NCBI RefSeq assembly: GCF_037031225.1
Contig: NZ_JAYEZN010000001.1
Coordinates: 372,001 to 436,000, forward strand
Source: Halorientalis sp. LT38
GTDB taxonomy: Archaea; Halobacteriota; Halobacteria; Halobacteriales; Haloarculaceae
Length of the DNA stretch: 64,000 bases
Reading direction: 5' to 3'
The position numbers and the translations under genes are program-made. Below the pieces are notes generated by a model. It had not been told where the DNA came from. It searched no databases and saw nothing but the letters and a program-made list of their open reading frames with translations. This document shows positions 17,993 through 27,097 of this stretch, piece by piece (the first letter of the stretch is position 1; each line of letters starts with the position of its first letter).

Positions 17993-19093
17993 ATGCACAC
18001 GGGCGCGCGGACCGTCTACTGGTCGGCCTGCCTGTCCGTCCTCCTCGTGGCTGTCACCCTCGCGAGCGCCACGGTCGGCCCCGTCGACATCGCCGCCGTC
18101 ACCGTCGCGAAGGCGACGCTCAACGCCGTCGGGATCCCCGCCGGCCTCTCCGTCTCAATCGAGGCCGCCGGGATCTTCGGTGCGTCCGTTCCGGTGCCCG
18201 TCCCCGACGTGTCGTATTTCTACCCGTTCTCGCTGACGATTCCCGAGACCAGCGAGATCATCGTCCGCCAGGTGCGCCTCCCCCGGATCGCGCTGGCGGC
18301 CGTCGTCGGGTTCGCACTGGCCTCGGCGGGCGCCGTCATGCAGGGCTTCTTCCGGAACCCGATGGCCGATCCGTCGATCATCGGCGTCTCCTCTGGCGCG
18401 GCGGTCGGCGCCGTCGCGACCATCGCCTTCCCGCTCGCGATCCCGTTCGGCCTCCGGCCCGCCGCCTTCGTCGGCGCGATCGTGGCCGCCTTCGGCGTCT
18501 ACCTGATCGCCAGCGAGGGCGGTCGAACGCCGGTGGCGACGCTCCTGCTCGCCGGGGTCGCCGTCCAGACGCTGCTGGGCGCGATGGTCTCCTACATGCT
18601 CTTGCACTCCGGCCGCAGCCTCCGTGAGGCCGTCTACTGGCTGATGGGCCAGCTCTCGAACTCCACGTGGGCCGAAGTCGAGGTGACGCTCCCGCTCGCC
18701 GTCCTCTCCTTCCTCGTCCTCTACGCATACGCGGGTGACCTGAACGTCCTCCTGCTCGGCGAGACCGACGCGCAGACGCTCGGCATCGAAGTCGAGCGAA
18801 CCAAACGAATCCTGCTCGCCGTCGCCAGCGTCATCACCGCCGCCGCGGTGGCCGTCGCCGGCGTCATCGGTTTCGTCGGCCTGATCGTCCCCCACGTCAT
18901 GCGACTGCTCGTCGGCCCCGACCACCGCATCCTGCTCCCGACGAGCGCGCTCGCCGGCGGGGCCTTCCTCGTCGCGGCCGACACCGTCGCCAGGGCCGGC
19001 CCCGCCGAGGTGCCGGTCGGCATCGTCACCGCCGCGCTCGGGGCGCCCTTCTTCCTCTACCTGCTGCGCAGCCGGGAGGTGCACGCACTGTGA
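17993..19093 (+). CDS. btuC: ABC transporter permease, FecCD/BtuC family
   Basis: 366 aa from the ATG at 17993; an in-frame extension upstream overlaps the divergent btuF gene. It has about ten membrane helices and the family motifs [63 protein letters not shown] and the C-terminal [12 protein letters not shown] that contacts the ATPase. It should form the channel for the BtuF ligand. The stop TGA overlaps the GTG of the ATPase gene, giving a tight coupled pair. Confidence 0.95.
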   Translation: MHTGARTVYWSACLSVLLVAVTLASATVGPVDIAAVTVAKATLNAVGIPAGLSVSIEAAGIFGASVPVPVPDVSYFYPFSLTIPETSEIIVRQVRLPRIALAAVVGFALASAGAVMQGFFRNPMADPSIIGVSSGAAVGAVATIAFPLAIPFGLRPAAFVGAIVAAFGVYLIASEGGRTPVATLLLAGVAVQTLLGAMVSYMLLHSGRSLREAVYWLMGQLSNSTWAEVEVTLPLAVLSFLVLYAYAGDLNVLLLGETDAQTLGIEVERTKRILLAVASVITAAAVAVAGVIGFVGLIVPHVMRLLVGPDHRILLPTSALAGGAFLVAADTVARAGPAEVPVGIVTAALGAPFFLYLLRSREVHAL

Positions 19094-20280
19094 TCGACGT
19101 CACCGACCTCACCGTCTCCCGCGGCGACGTCACGGTCTTCTCGGACGTCTCGCTCTCGGTCGCCGACGGCGAGTTCGTCGCGCTCGTCGGCCCCAACGGC
19201 GCGGGCAAGACGTCGCTCCTCCAGGCGATCAACGGCGTCCTCGACCCCGAGTCGGGGTCCGTCGCGGTCGACGGCCGCCCCGTCGCGGACTGCTCGGCGC
19301 GAGAACTCGGCCGGCTCGTCGCGACCGTCCCGCAGGACACCCACGTCGGCTTCGACTTCACGGTCGAGGACGTCGTCGCGATGGGCCGGACGCCCTACCA
19401 CACCCGACTCGGGCGGACGGACTACGAGGCGGACCGGCGCCACGTCCAGCGGGCGCTCGATCGGACCAATACCAGGCAGTTCGCCGATCGGTCCGTCGAC
19501 GGGGTCAGCGGCGGCGAGCGCCAGCGCGTCCTCCTCGCTCGCGCGCTGGCCCAGGACGCCCCCGCGCTCCTGCTCGACGAACCGACGGCCAGCCTCGACG
19601 TCAACCACCAGGTCGAGACCCTCTCGCTCGTCGCCGACCTGGCGAACTCGGGGACGGCCACCCTCGCGGCGATCCACGACCTCGACCTGGCCGCCCGCTT
19701 TTGCGACCGGATCGTCCTGCTCGCCGACGGCGGCGTCGTCGCGAGCGGCACCCCTGAGTCGGTCCTCGACGCCACGGCTCTGGGCGCCGCCTTCGACGCC
19801 GACGCGGCCGTGGCGACTCATCCCACGACGGGGACGCCGACCGTCACCGCACTCGCGGATCGACGCGCGAGCGACCTGACCGTCCACGTCGTCGGCAGCG
19901 GCCGAACCGGTGCCCGCGTGATCGCGCGACTCGACGACGCCGGCGTCACCGTCACCGCCGGGCCGCTCCCGGCGGGCGATCTCGCCGCCGAGACGGCGCG
20001 GGCCCGGGGGCTGGAGCGCGTGACGGCTCCCGCCTTCACCGCCATCGACACCGAAATCCGAGAGCGGACCTGCCGGCTCCGTGACGACGCCGACCTGACC
20101 GTGGCCGCCGATCCCCCGAGCGCCGACGGCGTCGCGGCACTCCTGGACGCGCCGACGCCGGTCGTCACCGTCGACGGTGAACCCGGCGCGAACGGGGCGA
20201 CGGGAGTCGCGAGCGTCGACGGCATCGTCGGCGCAGTCACGACGCTGGCGACCAGGCGGGAGCTCTCGGCGGACGACTAG
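19090..20280 (+). CDS. btuD: ABC transporter ATP-binding protein (BtuD-like) with extra C-terminal domain
   Basis: 396 aa starting at a GTG that overlaps the btuC stop (GTGA). The ATPase half has Walker [11 protein letters not shown]-loop [10 protein letters not shown], signature VSGGERQR, Walker [11 protein letters not shown] and the switch His (AIHDLDLA). After about residue 255 it carries some 140 further residues ([30 protein letters not shown]) that standard BtuD/FecE proteins lack. This part looks like a small alpha/beta regulatory or substrate-sensing domain. It works with BtuC and the BtuF-like binding protein. Confidence 0.93.
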   Translation: MIDVTDLTVSRGDVTVFSDVSLSVADGEFVALVGPNGAGKTSLLQAINGVLDPESGSVAVDGRPVADCSARELGRLVATVPQDTHVGFDFTVEDVVAMGRTPYHTRLGRTDYEADRRHVQRALDRTNTRQFADRSVDGVSGGERQRVLLARALAQDAPALLLDEPTASLDVNHQVETLSLVADLANSGTATLAAIHDLDLAARFCDRIVLLADGGVVASGTPESVLDATALGAAFDADAAVATHPTTGTPTVTALADRRASDLTVHVVGSGRTGARVIARLDDAGVTVTAGPLPAGDLAAETARARGLERVTAPAFTAIDTEIRERTCRLRDDADLTVAADPPSADGVAALLDAPTPVVTVDGEPGANGATGVASVDGIVGAVTTLATRRELSADD

Positions 20281-20316
20281 TCGATCGCCGGCGGGTCAAG
20301 AGCGTCGACCGTCAGT

Positions 20317-20742
20317 TCAGGAAAGATCGACGGTCAGCACCGGCACCGACGCGTCGGCCACGACCTTCTCGGCGGTGCTCCCGAGGATGTTCTGGGTGTA
20401 GTCCTGGCCCTGCGTGCCCATCGTCACGACGTCGATGCCCTCCTCGTCCGCGTAGGCGACGATCTCCTCGGCCGGCGTCCCCCGTCGGATGGCGGTGACC
20501 GCCTCCAACCCCGCGGCTTCGAGTCGCTCGGCGACCGACTCGACCGCCTCGGTACCCTCCGCACGCAGGTCCTCCAGCACGTCCGCTTTCATCCCGTCGT
20601 CGAGCGTCAGGAACGCCCGGTCGTCCACGACGTAGAGGACGTGAACGGTCGCGCCCTCGGCCGGGGCGGTGTCGATCGCACGGTCGACGACGGCGTCGAA
20701 CCCCTCTCCGCCGTCGGTCGGGACCAGCATGTCGTCGTACAT
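20317..20742 (-). CDS. universal stress protein UspA family
   Basis: 141 aa from the ATG at 20742. It has the UspA fold: MYDDMLVPTDGGEGFDAVV at the start, DTAPAEGATVHVLYVVD, and the ATP-binding loop at the end (VTMGTQGQDYTQNILGSTAEKVV). The usual G-2x-G-9x-G(S/T) motif is present as a variant (TQGQDYTQNILGS). Such proteins are abundant in haloarchaea and respond to stress or bind nucleotide, but the specific role is unknown. It stands convergent to btuD. Confidence 0.92.
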   Translation of the reverse strand: MYDDMLVPTDGGEGFDAVVDRAIDTAPAEGATVHVLYVVDDRAFLTLDDGMKADVLEDLRAEGTEAVESVAERLEAAGLEAVTAIRRGTPAEEIVAYADEEGIDVVTMGTQGQDYTQNILGSTAEKVVADASVPVLTVDLS

Positions 20743-20862
20743 ACCCGGAAATTTTCGCCCGGGCGACACACGCCTTTCGGTCTCGCGCCGCCGCGCCACG
20801 GACAGTTTCAGGACGAGAAACTCCGCCCCGGCTTATACCACCCCCGAAGCGGTGGTTCCGGT

Positions 20863-21333
20863 ATGGGATTCGAAATCAACGGTCCGTCCAGCCCGCTCGG
20901 AATTGCCCTCTTGGTGCTGGGCGGCCTCGCGCTGGTCGGATACGGCGGGTACAGCTACGTCGAGCAGTCCTCGGCGCTCGACGCGGCGGTCGAGGTGAAC
21001 GCGACGGTCACGTCGACCGGCGTCGAGGAGGTCGACAAGCGCCGCGGTGTGGCTTACAAACCCCAGGCGACGTTCGAGTACACCTACGAGGGGCAATCCC
21101 ACACGGCCTCGAACGTCTACCCGGGTCCGCTCAGCCGGGATTTCGGAACCGAGGACGCCGCACGGGAACAGCTCGAAGGGTACGAACAGGAGGACGATGT
21201 GACGGCCTACGTGGCACCGGACGCGCCCGGCGAGGCCTTCCTCCTGCGCGAGCGCAGTAACAAGCCCTTCCTCGTTATCGGCATCGGCCTCCTGCTGACC
21301 CTGGGGGGGCTGTACTCGGGCCGGAACCGCTGA
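20863..21333 (+). CDS. DUF3592 domain membrane protein
   Basis: 156 aa. A transmembrane helix near residues 13-34 is followed by an extracytoplasmic beta-rich domain (VEVNATVTSTGVEEV, PQATFEYTYEGQSHTASNVYPG, VTAYVAPDAPGEAFL) and a second helix close to the C-terminus (FLVIGIGLLLTLGGLY). This is the DUF3592 layout. The function is not known. A TATA-like TTATACC at 20832-20838 lies about 25-30 nt upstream of the ATG. It is convergent with the acyl-CoA carboxylase gene. Confidence 0.85.
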   Translation: MGFEINGPSSPLGIALLVLGGLALVGYGGYSYVEQSSALDAAVEVNATVTSTGVEEVDKRRGVAYKPQATFEYTYEGQSHTASNVYPGPLSRDFGTEDAAREQLEGYEQEDDVTAYVAPDAPGEAFLLRERSNKPFLVIGIGLLLTLGGLYSGRNR

Positions 21334-21359
21334 GAAGCGGGTCAGAGGAGGGTACGTCT

Positions 21360-23099
21360 CTATATGACCGTCCCGTGTTTCTTGCTCGGGCGATCCTTCT
21401 CGACGTCCTCGTAGAAGGCAAAGCGGGCGGCCAGTTCCGTCCGGAGGTCGCTGGGCGGGATTATCTCGTCGATGACCACCTCGCTGGCCATCCGGTGGAC
21501 GTCGATGTCCTCGCGGAACTGCTCGCGGAGTTCCCGCTCGCGTTCGGCCCGCTCCTCGTCGTCCTCGATAGCCGCCAGCCGGTTCGCGTAGACCGCGTTG
21601 ATCGCCGCCTCGGGCCCCATGATCCCGATCTCCCCCGACGGGAGCGCGATGGTGGATTCGGGATCGTAGGCGGGGCCGGACATGGCGTAGATCCCCGCCC
21701 CGTAGGCCTTCCGGACGACGACGCACTGCTTGGGCACCGTGGCCGCCGAGGTGGCGTAGATCATTCTTTTGCCCTGTTCGAGGATGCCGTCCTTCTCGAC
21801 GTCCGACCCGGCCATGAACCCCGGCGTGTCACAGAGGTACATGAGGGGGACGTCGTAGGCGTCGCAGGTCCAGACGAACTGGGCGGCCTTCTCGGCGGCG
21901 TCGGGGAAGATGGCCCCGGCGCGGCGGGCTGGCTGGTTGGCGACGATGCCGACCGGCCGACCGTCGACCCGGGCGAAGCCGGTCAGGATCTCCGCGCCGT
22001 ACTGGGGCCGCAACTCGAAGAACGAGTCGGCGTCGACGACCCGCTCGATGACCCGGGTCATGTCGTAGCCCTTGTTCGGTTCCGCGGGAACGACCGAGTC
22101 GATTCCAGTCGGGGATTTCGCCGGCTCGGTCCCGGCCGTTTTCGGCGGTTTCTCGTCGCTGTTGTCCGGGAGGTAGGTGAGCAGTTGCGCGACCAGTTCG
22201 CGGGCGTGGGCCTCGTCCTCGGCGATCAGGTCCGCGCTGCCGGTGTGGCGGGCGTGCATCTCCGCGCCGCCCAGGTCCTGCAGGTCGATCTGTTCGCCGG
22301 TGACCATCTCGACCATCCGCGGGCTGGCGATGGCCATCGCGCTCACGTCCCGGACCATCACGGTGAAATCTGCGAAGATGGGGGTGTAGGCCGCGCCGGC
22401 GATGCAGGGGCCGTAGAGGACGCAGATCTGCGGCACGCGGCCCGAGAGCCGCGAGTGGTTGTAGTAGTATTTGCCGATCCCCTCGCGGTTGGCGAAGAAG
22501 CCCGACTGCTGGTCGATCCGGCCCCCCGAGGAGTCCATCAGGTAGAGGACGGGCTTGCCGGTCTTCAGCGCGCGCTGTTGCATCCGGAGGAACTTCTCGA
22601 CGCCTTTCTCGGCCATGCTTCCGGCTTTCACGGTGAAATCGTTGGCCATGAAGTGGAGGTCCCGGTCCTCGAACTCCGCGGCGCCGGTCAGCAGGCCGTC
22701 GGCGGGGAGGCGGTCGCCGTCTTCTTTGCCGTGGAATGCATCGAAGTTCGCGAACTTCCCGTCCTCGAAGGCCACCCCGTCATCCCCGAACCAGAGATCG
22801 AGCCGGTCGCGGACGAACAGCTTCCCCTGCTCCTCGAGGCGGTCGCGGTACTTCTCGGGGCCGCCCGCTTCGATGTCTTCGATCTCCTCGCGCAGGCGAC
22901 GCTCCCGGTCGGTCGGCCCGAGATCTTCGGCATCTCCGGGCTCGCCGCCGTCCGAACCGTCGCTCGCGGAGTGGGTGAGCGCGGGTTCGGAGGCGTCGCC
23001 GACGTAGAGTTCGACCGTGTCCTCGACGTGCTGGGCGAGCGCCTCGGCGATGGCAGCGATCTCGTCGTCGTCGGCGCCCCCCGGGATGCGGACCTTCAT
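21360..23099 (-). CDS. pccB: acyl-CoA carboxylase carboxyltransferase subunit with N-terminal extension
   Basis: 579 aa. The carboxyltransferase core begins at about residue 65 (ERRLREEIEDIEAGGPEKYR). Both halves are seen: acyl-CoA site (YLMDSSGGRIDQQSGFF, GPCIAGAAYTPIFADF) and carboxybiotin site (DTPGFMAGSDVEKDGIL, KAYGAGIYAMSG). It probably carboxylates propionyl-CoA (or acetyl-CoA) together with a biotin carboxylase not in the window. The first 40 residues (VRIPGGADDDEIAAIAEALA) look like an epsilon/PccX-type small subunit fused to the front, followed by an acidic linker. It is divergent from the MaoC gene (123 nt between starts). Confidence 0.92.
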   Translation of the reverse strand: MKVRIPGGADDDEIAAIAEALAQHVEDTVELYVGDASEPALTHSASDGSDGGEPGDAEDLGPTDRERRLREEIEDIEAGGPEKYRDRLEEQGKLFVRDRLDLWFGDDGVAFEDGKFANFDAFHGKEDGDRLPADGLLTGAAEFEDRDLHFMANDFTVKAGSMAEKGVEKFLRMQQRALKTGKPVLYLMDSSGGRIDQQSGFFANREGIGKYYYNHSRLSGRVPQICVLYGPCIAGAAYTPIFADFTVMVRDVSAMAIASPRMVEMVTGEQIDLQDLGGAEMHARHTGSADLIAEDEAHARELVAQLLTYLPDNSDEKPPKTAGTEPAKSPTGIDSVVPAEPNKGYDMTRVIERVVDADSFFELRPQYGAEILTGFARVDGRPVGIVANQPARRAGAIFPDAAEKAAQFVWTCDAYDVPLMYLCDTPGFMAGSDVEKDGILEQGKRMIYATSAATVPKQCVVVRKAYGAGIYAMSGPAYDPESTIALPSGEIGIMGPEAAINAVYANRLAAIEDDEERAERERELREQFREDIDVHRMASEVVIDEIIPPSDLRTELAARFAFYEDVEKDRPSKKHGTVI

Positions 23100-23222
23100 T
23101 GGCCACGACTGTGTCCAGCGGCGTGAAACCGTTTTCCCCCGTCACGTGACGCGACCGCAGCCCGATAGCGGCGCGGCTGCCGCCACCGGTACCGTCACAA
23201 CGCCGGCGCGAGACACGGAGAT

Positions 23223-23792
23223 ATGACCGAGGACGCGGACGACTCCGAACGGGACCGACGACTCGTCGCGGGCTGGCAGGGCCGTTTCTTCGAGGACTTC
23301 AGCGTCGGCGACGTCTACAAACACCCCTACGGCCGGACGGTGACCGAGACCGACAACGTCTGGTTCACCAACCTGACGATGAACGCCAACCCGATGCACT
23401 TCAACGAGGCCTACGCTGCCGAGACGGAGTTCGGCGAGCGCCTCGTCGACGGCACCTTCGTCATCGCCCTCGTCGTCGGGATGAGCGTGATCGACGTCTC
23501 CGCGAACGCGACGGCGAATCTCGGCTACGACGACGTGCGCCACCACGCCCCGGTGTTCCACGGCGATACCCTGTTCGCCGAGAGCGAAGTGCTCGACAAA
23601 CGGGAGTCCGAATCGAGGGAGCACGTCGGCCTCGTGACCACGGAACTCCGGGCGTTCAACCAGGACGACGAACTGGTGCTCTCCCTGGAGCGGACGCCGA
23701 TGGTACTCAAACGCGAGTTCGCCGAGCCCTCCGCGGCGGCGCCGACGGGGTGGCCAGATGGCATCGGCACCCAGCCGGAGGACCTGCAGTGA
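23223..23792 (+). CDS. MaoC-family (R)-specific enoyl-CoA hydratase
   Basis: 189 aa with a single hot-dog domain. The hydratase signature is visible (RTVTETDNVWFTNLTMN, NPMHFNEAYAAETEFGERLVDG), including the catalytic Asp/His-type pair (TETDN and MHFN). The tail (HAPVFHGDTLFAESEVLDKR) fits the MaoC fold. The substrate is not fixed: enoyl-CoA, mesaconyl-CoA and beta-methylmalyl-type substrates all occur in the family. The carboxylase next door and the following CoA-transferase suggest a short branched or propionate-linked pathway. Its TGA overlaps the GTG start of the CoA-transferase. Confidence 0.87.
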   Translation: MTEDADDSERDRRLVAGWQGRFFEDFSVGDVYKHPYGRTVTETDNVWFTNLTMNANPMHFNEAYAAETEFGERLVDGTFVIALVVGMSVIDVSANATANLGYDDVRHHAPVFHGDTLFAESEVLDKRESESREHVGLVTTELRAFNQDDELVLSLERTPMVLKREFAEPSAAAPTGWPDGIGTQPEDLQ

Positions 23793-25240
23793 CCCCGCCG
23801 TCACGGATCGAGGGCGACCTCCCGGTCGTCGACGCCGCGACGGCCGCTGCCGGGATCGACGCCGACGCGACCGTCCTGACCAGCGGGTTCGGCAGCGTCG
23901 GCTACCCCAAGGCGGTCCCCCTTGCGCTGGCCGAATCCGACCGGGACCTCTCGCTGACGGTCGTCAGCGGGGGGAGCGTCGGGAAGGAGATCGACGTGGC
24001 GCTCGTCGAGGCCGACGCCATCGAGCGACGGTTCCCCTACCAGGCCAGACCGCCGGCCCGCGAGGCCGTCAACGACGAGTCGATCGCCTTCGCCGACCGG
24101 CACATCGCGACGCTGGCCGACGAGGTTGCCTTCGGCGGGCTCGCCGACCCCGACGTGGCCGTGGTCGAGGCGGTCGCCGTCGGCGCGGACTGGCTGGTCC
24201 CCTCGACCTCGCTCGGGCACACCGCGGCGTGGGTCGAGCAGGCCGACGAGTTGATCGTCGAAGTCAATCGCGCGCAGCCGCGGGACCTCGCCGCGTTCCA
24301 CGACGTGTATCGGCCCGAAAATCCGCCGGACCGCGACCCCGTACCGCTCTCGGAGCCGGGCGAGCGCATCGGCGAGTCGCGGATCCGGTTCGACCCCGAA
24401 GACCTGACCGCCGTCGTCGAGACCGAGCGCCGCGACGAGCCCTACGAGTTCCGCGATCCGACCGACGCCGACGGGGCGATCGCGGCTCACCTCCGGGAGT
24501 TCCTCGAGGCGGAAGTCGAGCGGTCGCCCATCTGTACCGACTCGGTGCGCCTCCAGTTCGGCGTCGGTAGCCTCGGCAACGCCCTGATGGGTGCGCTGGG
24601 GGACGCGGACTTCGGCGACCGCGACCTCGTGTACTTCGGGGAGGTGATCCAGGACGGCCTGCTCGACCTGCTCGACGACGGACGCCTGCGGTCGGCCAGC
24701 GCAACCTCGCTGGCCCTCTCGGAAGCAGGGCAGGACCGCCTGTTCGCCGACGCCGACCGCTACGCCGAGGACGTGGTACTCAGACCCGCCGACGTCTCGA
24801 ACCGGGCCGCCCTGATCGACCGGATGGGAGTGATCGCGGTCAACAGCGCCCTCGAAGTCGACGTGTACGGGCACGTCAACTCCACGCACGTCGACGGGTC
24901 GCGGGTGCTCAACGGGATCGGTGGGAGCGCCGACTACACGCGCAACGCCGCGCTGTCGGTGATCGCGCTCCCGTCGACGGCCGCCGGCGGCGACCTCTCA
25001 CGGGTCGTCCCGATGGTCCCCCACGTCGATCACACCGAACACGACGTCGACGCCGTCGTCACCGAACACGGCGTGGCCGACCTCCGGGGAACCAGCCCGC
25101 GGGAACGCGCCCGCCTGCTGATCGAAAACTGCGCCGACCCGGACTACCGCGAGCGACTGGAGGCGTACCTCGACCGCGCGCTCGACGGTGGTGGCCACGA
25201 ACCGCACGACCTCGATGCGGCCTTCGACTGGACGGGGTGA
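23789..25240 (+). CDS. acetyl-CoA hydrolase/transferase family CoA-transferase
   Basis: 483 aa starting at a GTG coupled to the MaoC gene (GTGA overlap). N- and C-terminal CoA-transferase lobes are recognisable: VLTSGFGSVGYPKAVPLALAE and VTVVSGG-like strands in the N-lobe. The C-lobe has FGVGSLGNALMGAL, the segment YFGEVIQDGLLDLL with the likely catalytic Glu, GIGGSADYTRNA and VDAVVTEHGVADLRG. The family transfers CoA between acyl groups (acetyl-CoA, succinyl-CoA, 4-hydroxybutyrate) or hydrolyses acetyl-CoA. With MaoC it forms a two-gene operon. Confidence 0.9.
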   Translation: MTPPSRIEGDLPVVDAATAAAGIDADATVLTSGFGSVGYPKAVPLALAESDRDLSLTVVSGGSVGKEIDVALVEADAIERRFPYQARPPAREAVNDESIAFADRHIATLADEVAFGGLADPDVAVVEAVAVGADWLVPSTSLGHTAAWVEQADELIVEVNRAQPRDLAAFHDVYRPENPPDRDPVPLSEPGERIGESRIRFDPEDLTAVVETERRDEPYEFRDPTDADGAIAAHLREFLEAEVERSPICTDSVRLQFGVGSLGNALMGALGDADFGDRDLVYFGEVIQDGLLDLLDDGRLRSASATSLALSEAGQDRLFADADRYAEDVVLRPADVSNRAALIDRMGVIAVNSALEVDVYGHVNSTHVDGSRVLNGIGGSADYTRNAALSVIALPSTAAGGDLSRVVPMVPHVDHTEHDVDAVVTEHGVADLRGTSPRERARLLIENCADPDYRERLEAYLDRALDGGGHEPHDLDAAFDWTG

Positions 25241-25258
25241 GAAAAGCAGCGACGGACG

Positions 25259-26116
25259 CTACGCGAGCGCGGCTTCGAGCCGCTCGATCAGTTCCGTATT
25301 GCCGACGTGGACGGGGACGCGCTGGTGGAGTTCGTCGGGTTCGACCTCCAGCAGCGACTGCTCGCCGTCCGACGACCGCCCGCCTGCGCACTCGACGATG
25401 TGGGCGATCGGGTTGCCCTCGAACTGCAGGCGGAGTTTGCCGTTCTCGGCCGAGGTAAGTGAGGGATAGGCGAAGATGCCGCCGTACTCGATGACCTGGC
25501 TGACGTCGCCGATCATCGCGCCGCCGTAGCGAAGTTTCAGTTCGTCTTCGATTTCGCGGACGAACGCCTCGAAGTCCTCGTGCCAGTCCGGGACGCGGCC
25601 ACCGAAGCCGTAGACGACCGGATCATCCGGAATGGTCACGTCCTCGTCGACGACGCGCCGCTCGACGCCGTCGTCGGTCTCCTCGACGACGGACTCGGTC
25701 ACGGTGCCCTCGCGGGCCAGTACGAACGTCGTGATCGGGCCGTAGAGGACGTAGCCCGAGGCGACGAGCGCCGACCCGGGCGCGGGGATCGGCTCGTCGT
25801 ACACCGCGACGATGGTCCCCATGACGTTGTTGGACTTCAGGTTCGAGGAGCCGTCGAGCGGGTCGCAGGCGACGTGGAAGTCCCCCTGGCCGCTCTCGAC
25901 GACGTCCTCGCGCTCCTCGCTGGCGTAGCTGGCTACGCCGTCGATGGCGAGCAGGCGCTCTTCGAGTAACTGGTCGGCGTGGAGGTCGGCCGCCAGCATC
26001 TGCTCACCCGAGGGGTTCTCGTCGGTCTCGTACTCGCGTCTACCGGTCAGGCCGGCCCGGACCTCCGGGGCGGTCTCGGCGACGGCGTCGACGATCCGCG
26101 AGACTGCGTCGCGCAT
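25259..26116 (-). CDS. fbp: fructose-1,6-bisphosphatase class I
   Basis: 285 aa with the metal- and substrate-binding motif CDPLDGSSNLKSNN and the downstream YGGAMIGDVSQVIEYGG and GNPIAHIVECAGG. It removes phosphate from C1 of fructose-1,6-bisphosphate in gluconeogenesis. It begins at the ATG directly adjacent to the stop codon of the upstream aldolase (TAG then ATG, no gap), so aldolase and phosphatase form one coupled operon producing fructose-6-phosphate from triose phosphates. Confidence 0.94.
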   Translation of the reverse strand: MRDAVSRIVDAVAETAPEVRAGLTGRREYETDENPSGEQMLAADLHADQLLEERLLAIDGVASYASEEREDVVESGQGDFHVACDPLDGSSNLKSNNVMGTIVAVYDEPIPAPGSALVASGYVLYGPITTFVLAREGTVTESVVEETDDGVERRVVDEDVTIPDDPVVYGFGGRVPDWHEDFEAFVREIEDELKLRYGGAMIGDVSQVIEYGGIFAYPSLTSAENGKLRLQFEGNPIAHIVECAGGRSSDGEQSLLEVEPDELHQRVPVHVGNTELIERLEAALA

Positions 26117-26935
26117 CTATTCGGCTTCGGGGGCCGCGCCCTCCGCGGCCGCGAGGGCGGCCTCGACGGAGGACTCCTCGAAGATCACCTGCTCCAGGGC
26201 GTCGAGGATGCGCTCGGGGTTCTCGCGCTGGAAGACGTTCCGGCCGACCGCCAGTCCCGCGCCGCCGGCGTCGATGACGCTCTTGACGTTCGAGAGGAAC
26301 TCCTCGTCCGAGCGCTTCGAGCCGCCGGACATGACGACTTTCGTCTTGCCGGCCATTCTGACTGCTTCTTCCATCGCGTCCTGACTGCCGGGGTACTTGA
26401 CCTTCGCCACGTCCGCACCCAGTTCCAGGCCCAGGCGGGCGGAGTAGGCGATGCTCTCGGGGGTCTTGGCGTTCCGGAGGCCCTGGCCGCGCGGGTAGGA
26501 CCACATGACGACGGGCATGTCGTACTCGCGGTGGGCCCGCTCCTGGGCGTCGCGGAACTCCTCGACCATCTCGATCTCGTGGTTCGAGCCACCGTAGACG
26601 GTGAAGCCGATCGAGTCGGCGCCGACCTCGTGGGCGTAGTCGACCGTCCAGTTCACGGCGGAGTTGGGCTCGCCGCGCCAGAGGTTCGACGTGCCGTTTA
26701 GTTTCGCCAGCAGGTCCACGTCGTCCTCGTAGGAGGGGTAGTACGCTTCAGCGACGCCCTTCTGGACCGCGAGGGAGGTCACCGCGTCGTGGGTCGCCAC
26801 GTCGAAGACGCGCTGGGGGTCCGCGCTCTCCGGTACGTCCTCGAAGTCGACCGGGCCGTGCTCCAGGCCGTGGTCGTACGCCAGGATCAGCACCTTCCCG
26901 TCCCGGGTCAGGGGGCTGTCGTCGATAGGGATCAT
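26117..26935 (-). CDS. fba: class I fructose-bisphosphate aldolase (archaeal DhnA/FbaB type)
   Basis: 272 aa from the ATG at 26935, a longer open frame upstream being antisense to the HBD gene. Archaeal class I aldolase markers are seen: ILAYDHGLEHGP, NLWRGEPNSAVNWT, the presumed Schiff-base lysine in ADVAKVKYPGS and the phosphate loop VVMSGGSKRSDEEFL and GGAGLAVGRNVFQR. The same family includes 2-amino-3,7-dideoxy-heptulosonate synthase of aromatic synthesis. Coupling with fbp favours the gluconeogenic aldolase here. Confidence 0.88.
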   Translation of the reverse strand: MIPIDDSPLTRDGKVLILAYDHGLEHGPVDFEDVPESADPQRVFDVATHDAVTSLAVQKGVAEAYYPSYEDDVDLLAKLNGTSNLWRGEPNSAVNWTVDYAHEVGADSIGFTVYGGSNHEIEMVEEFRDAQERAHREYDMPVVMWSYPRGQGLRNAKTPESIAYSARLGLELGADVAKVKYPGSQDAMEEAVRMAGKTKVVMSGGSKRSDEEFLSNVKSVIDAGGAGLAVGRNVFQRENPERILDALEQVIFEESSVEAALAAAEGAAPEAE

Positions 26936-27097
26936 CTCACCTCTTTCTCCCCCACGTTCGCTAATAATTGTGTTGGAGACGCCCGCGCGGGAGTTCACTC
27001 TGCTCCGAGTGAACGACCGGGCTCGGGTCGGCGCGGGACTGGTCATCGAAGCGGCAGGTGACGCTACACTTACCCACGCCGCGGTCGGAGTGACCCC

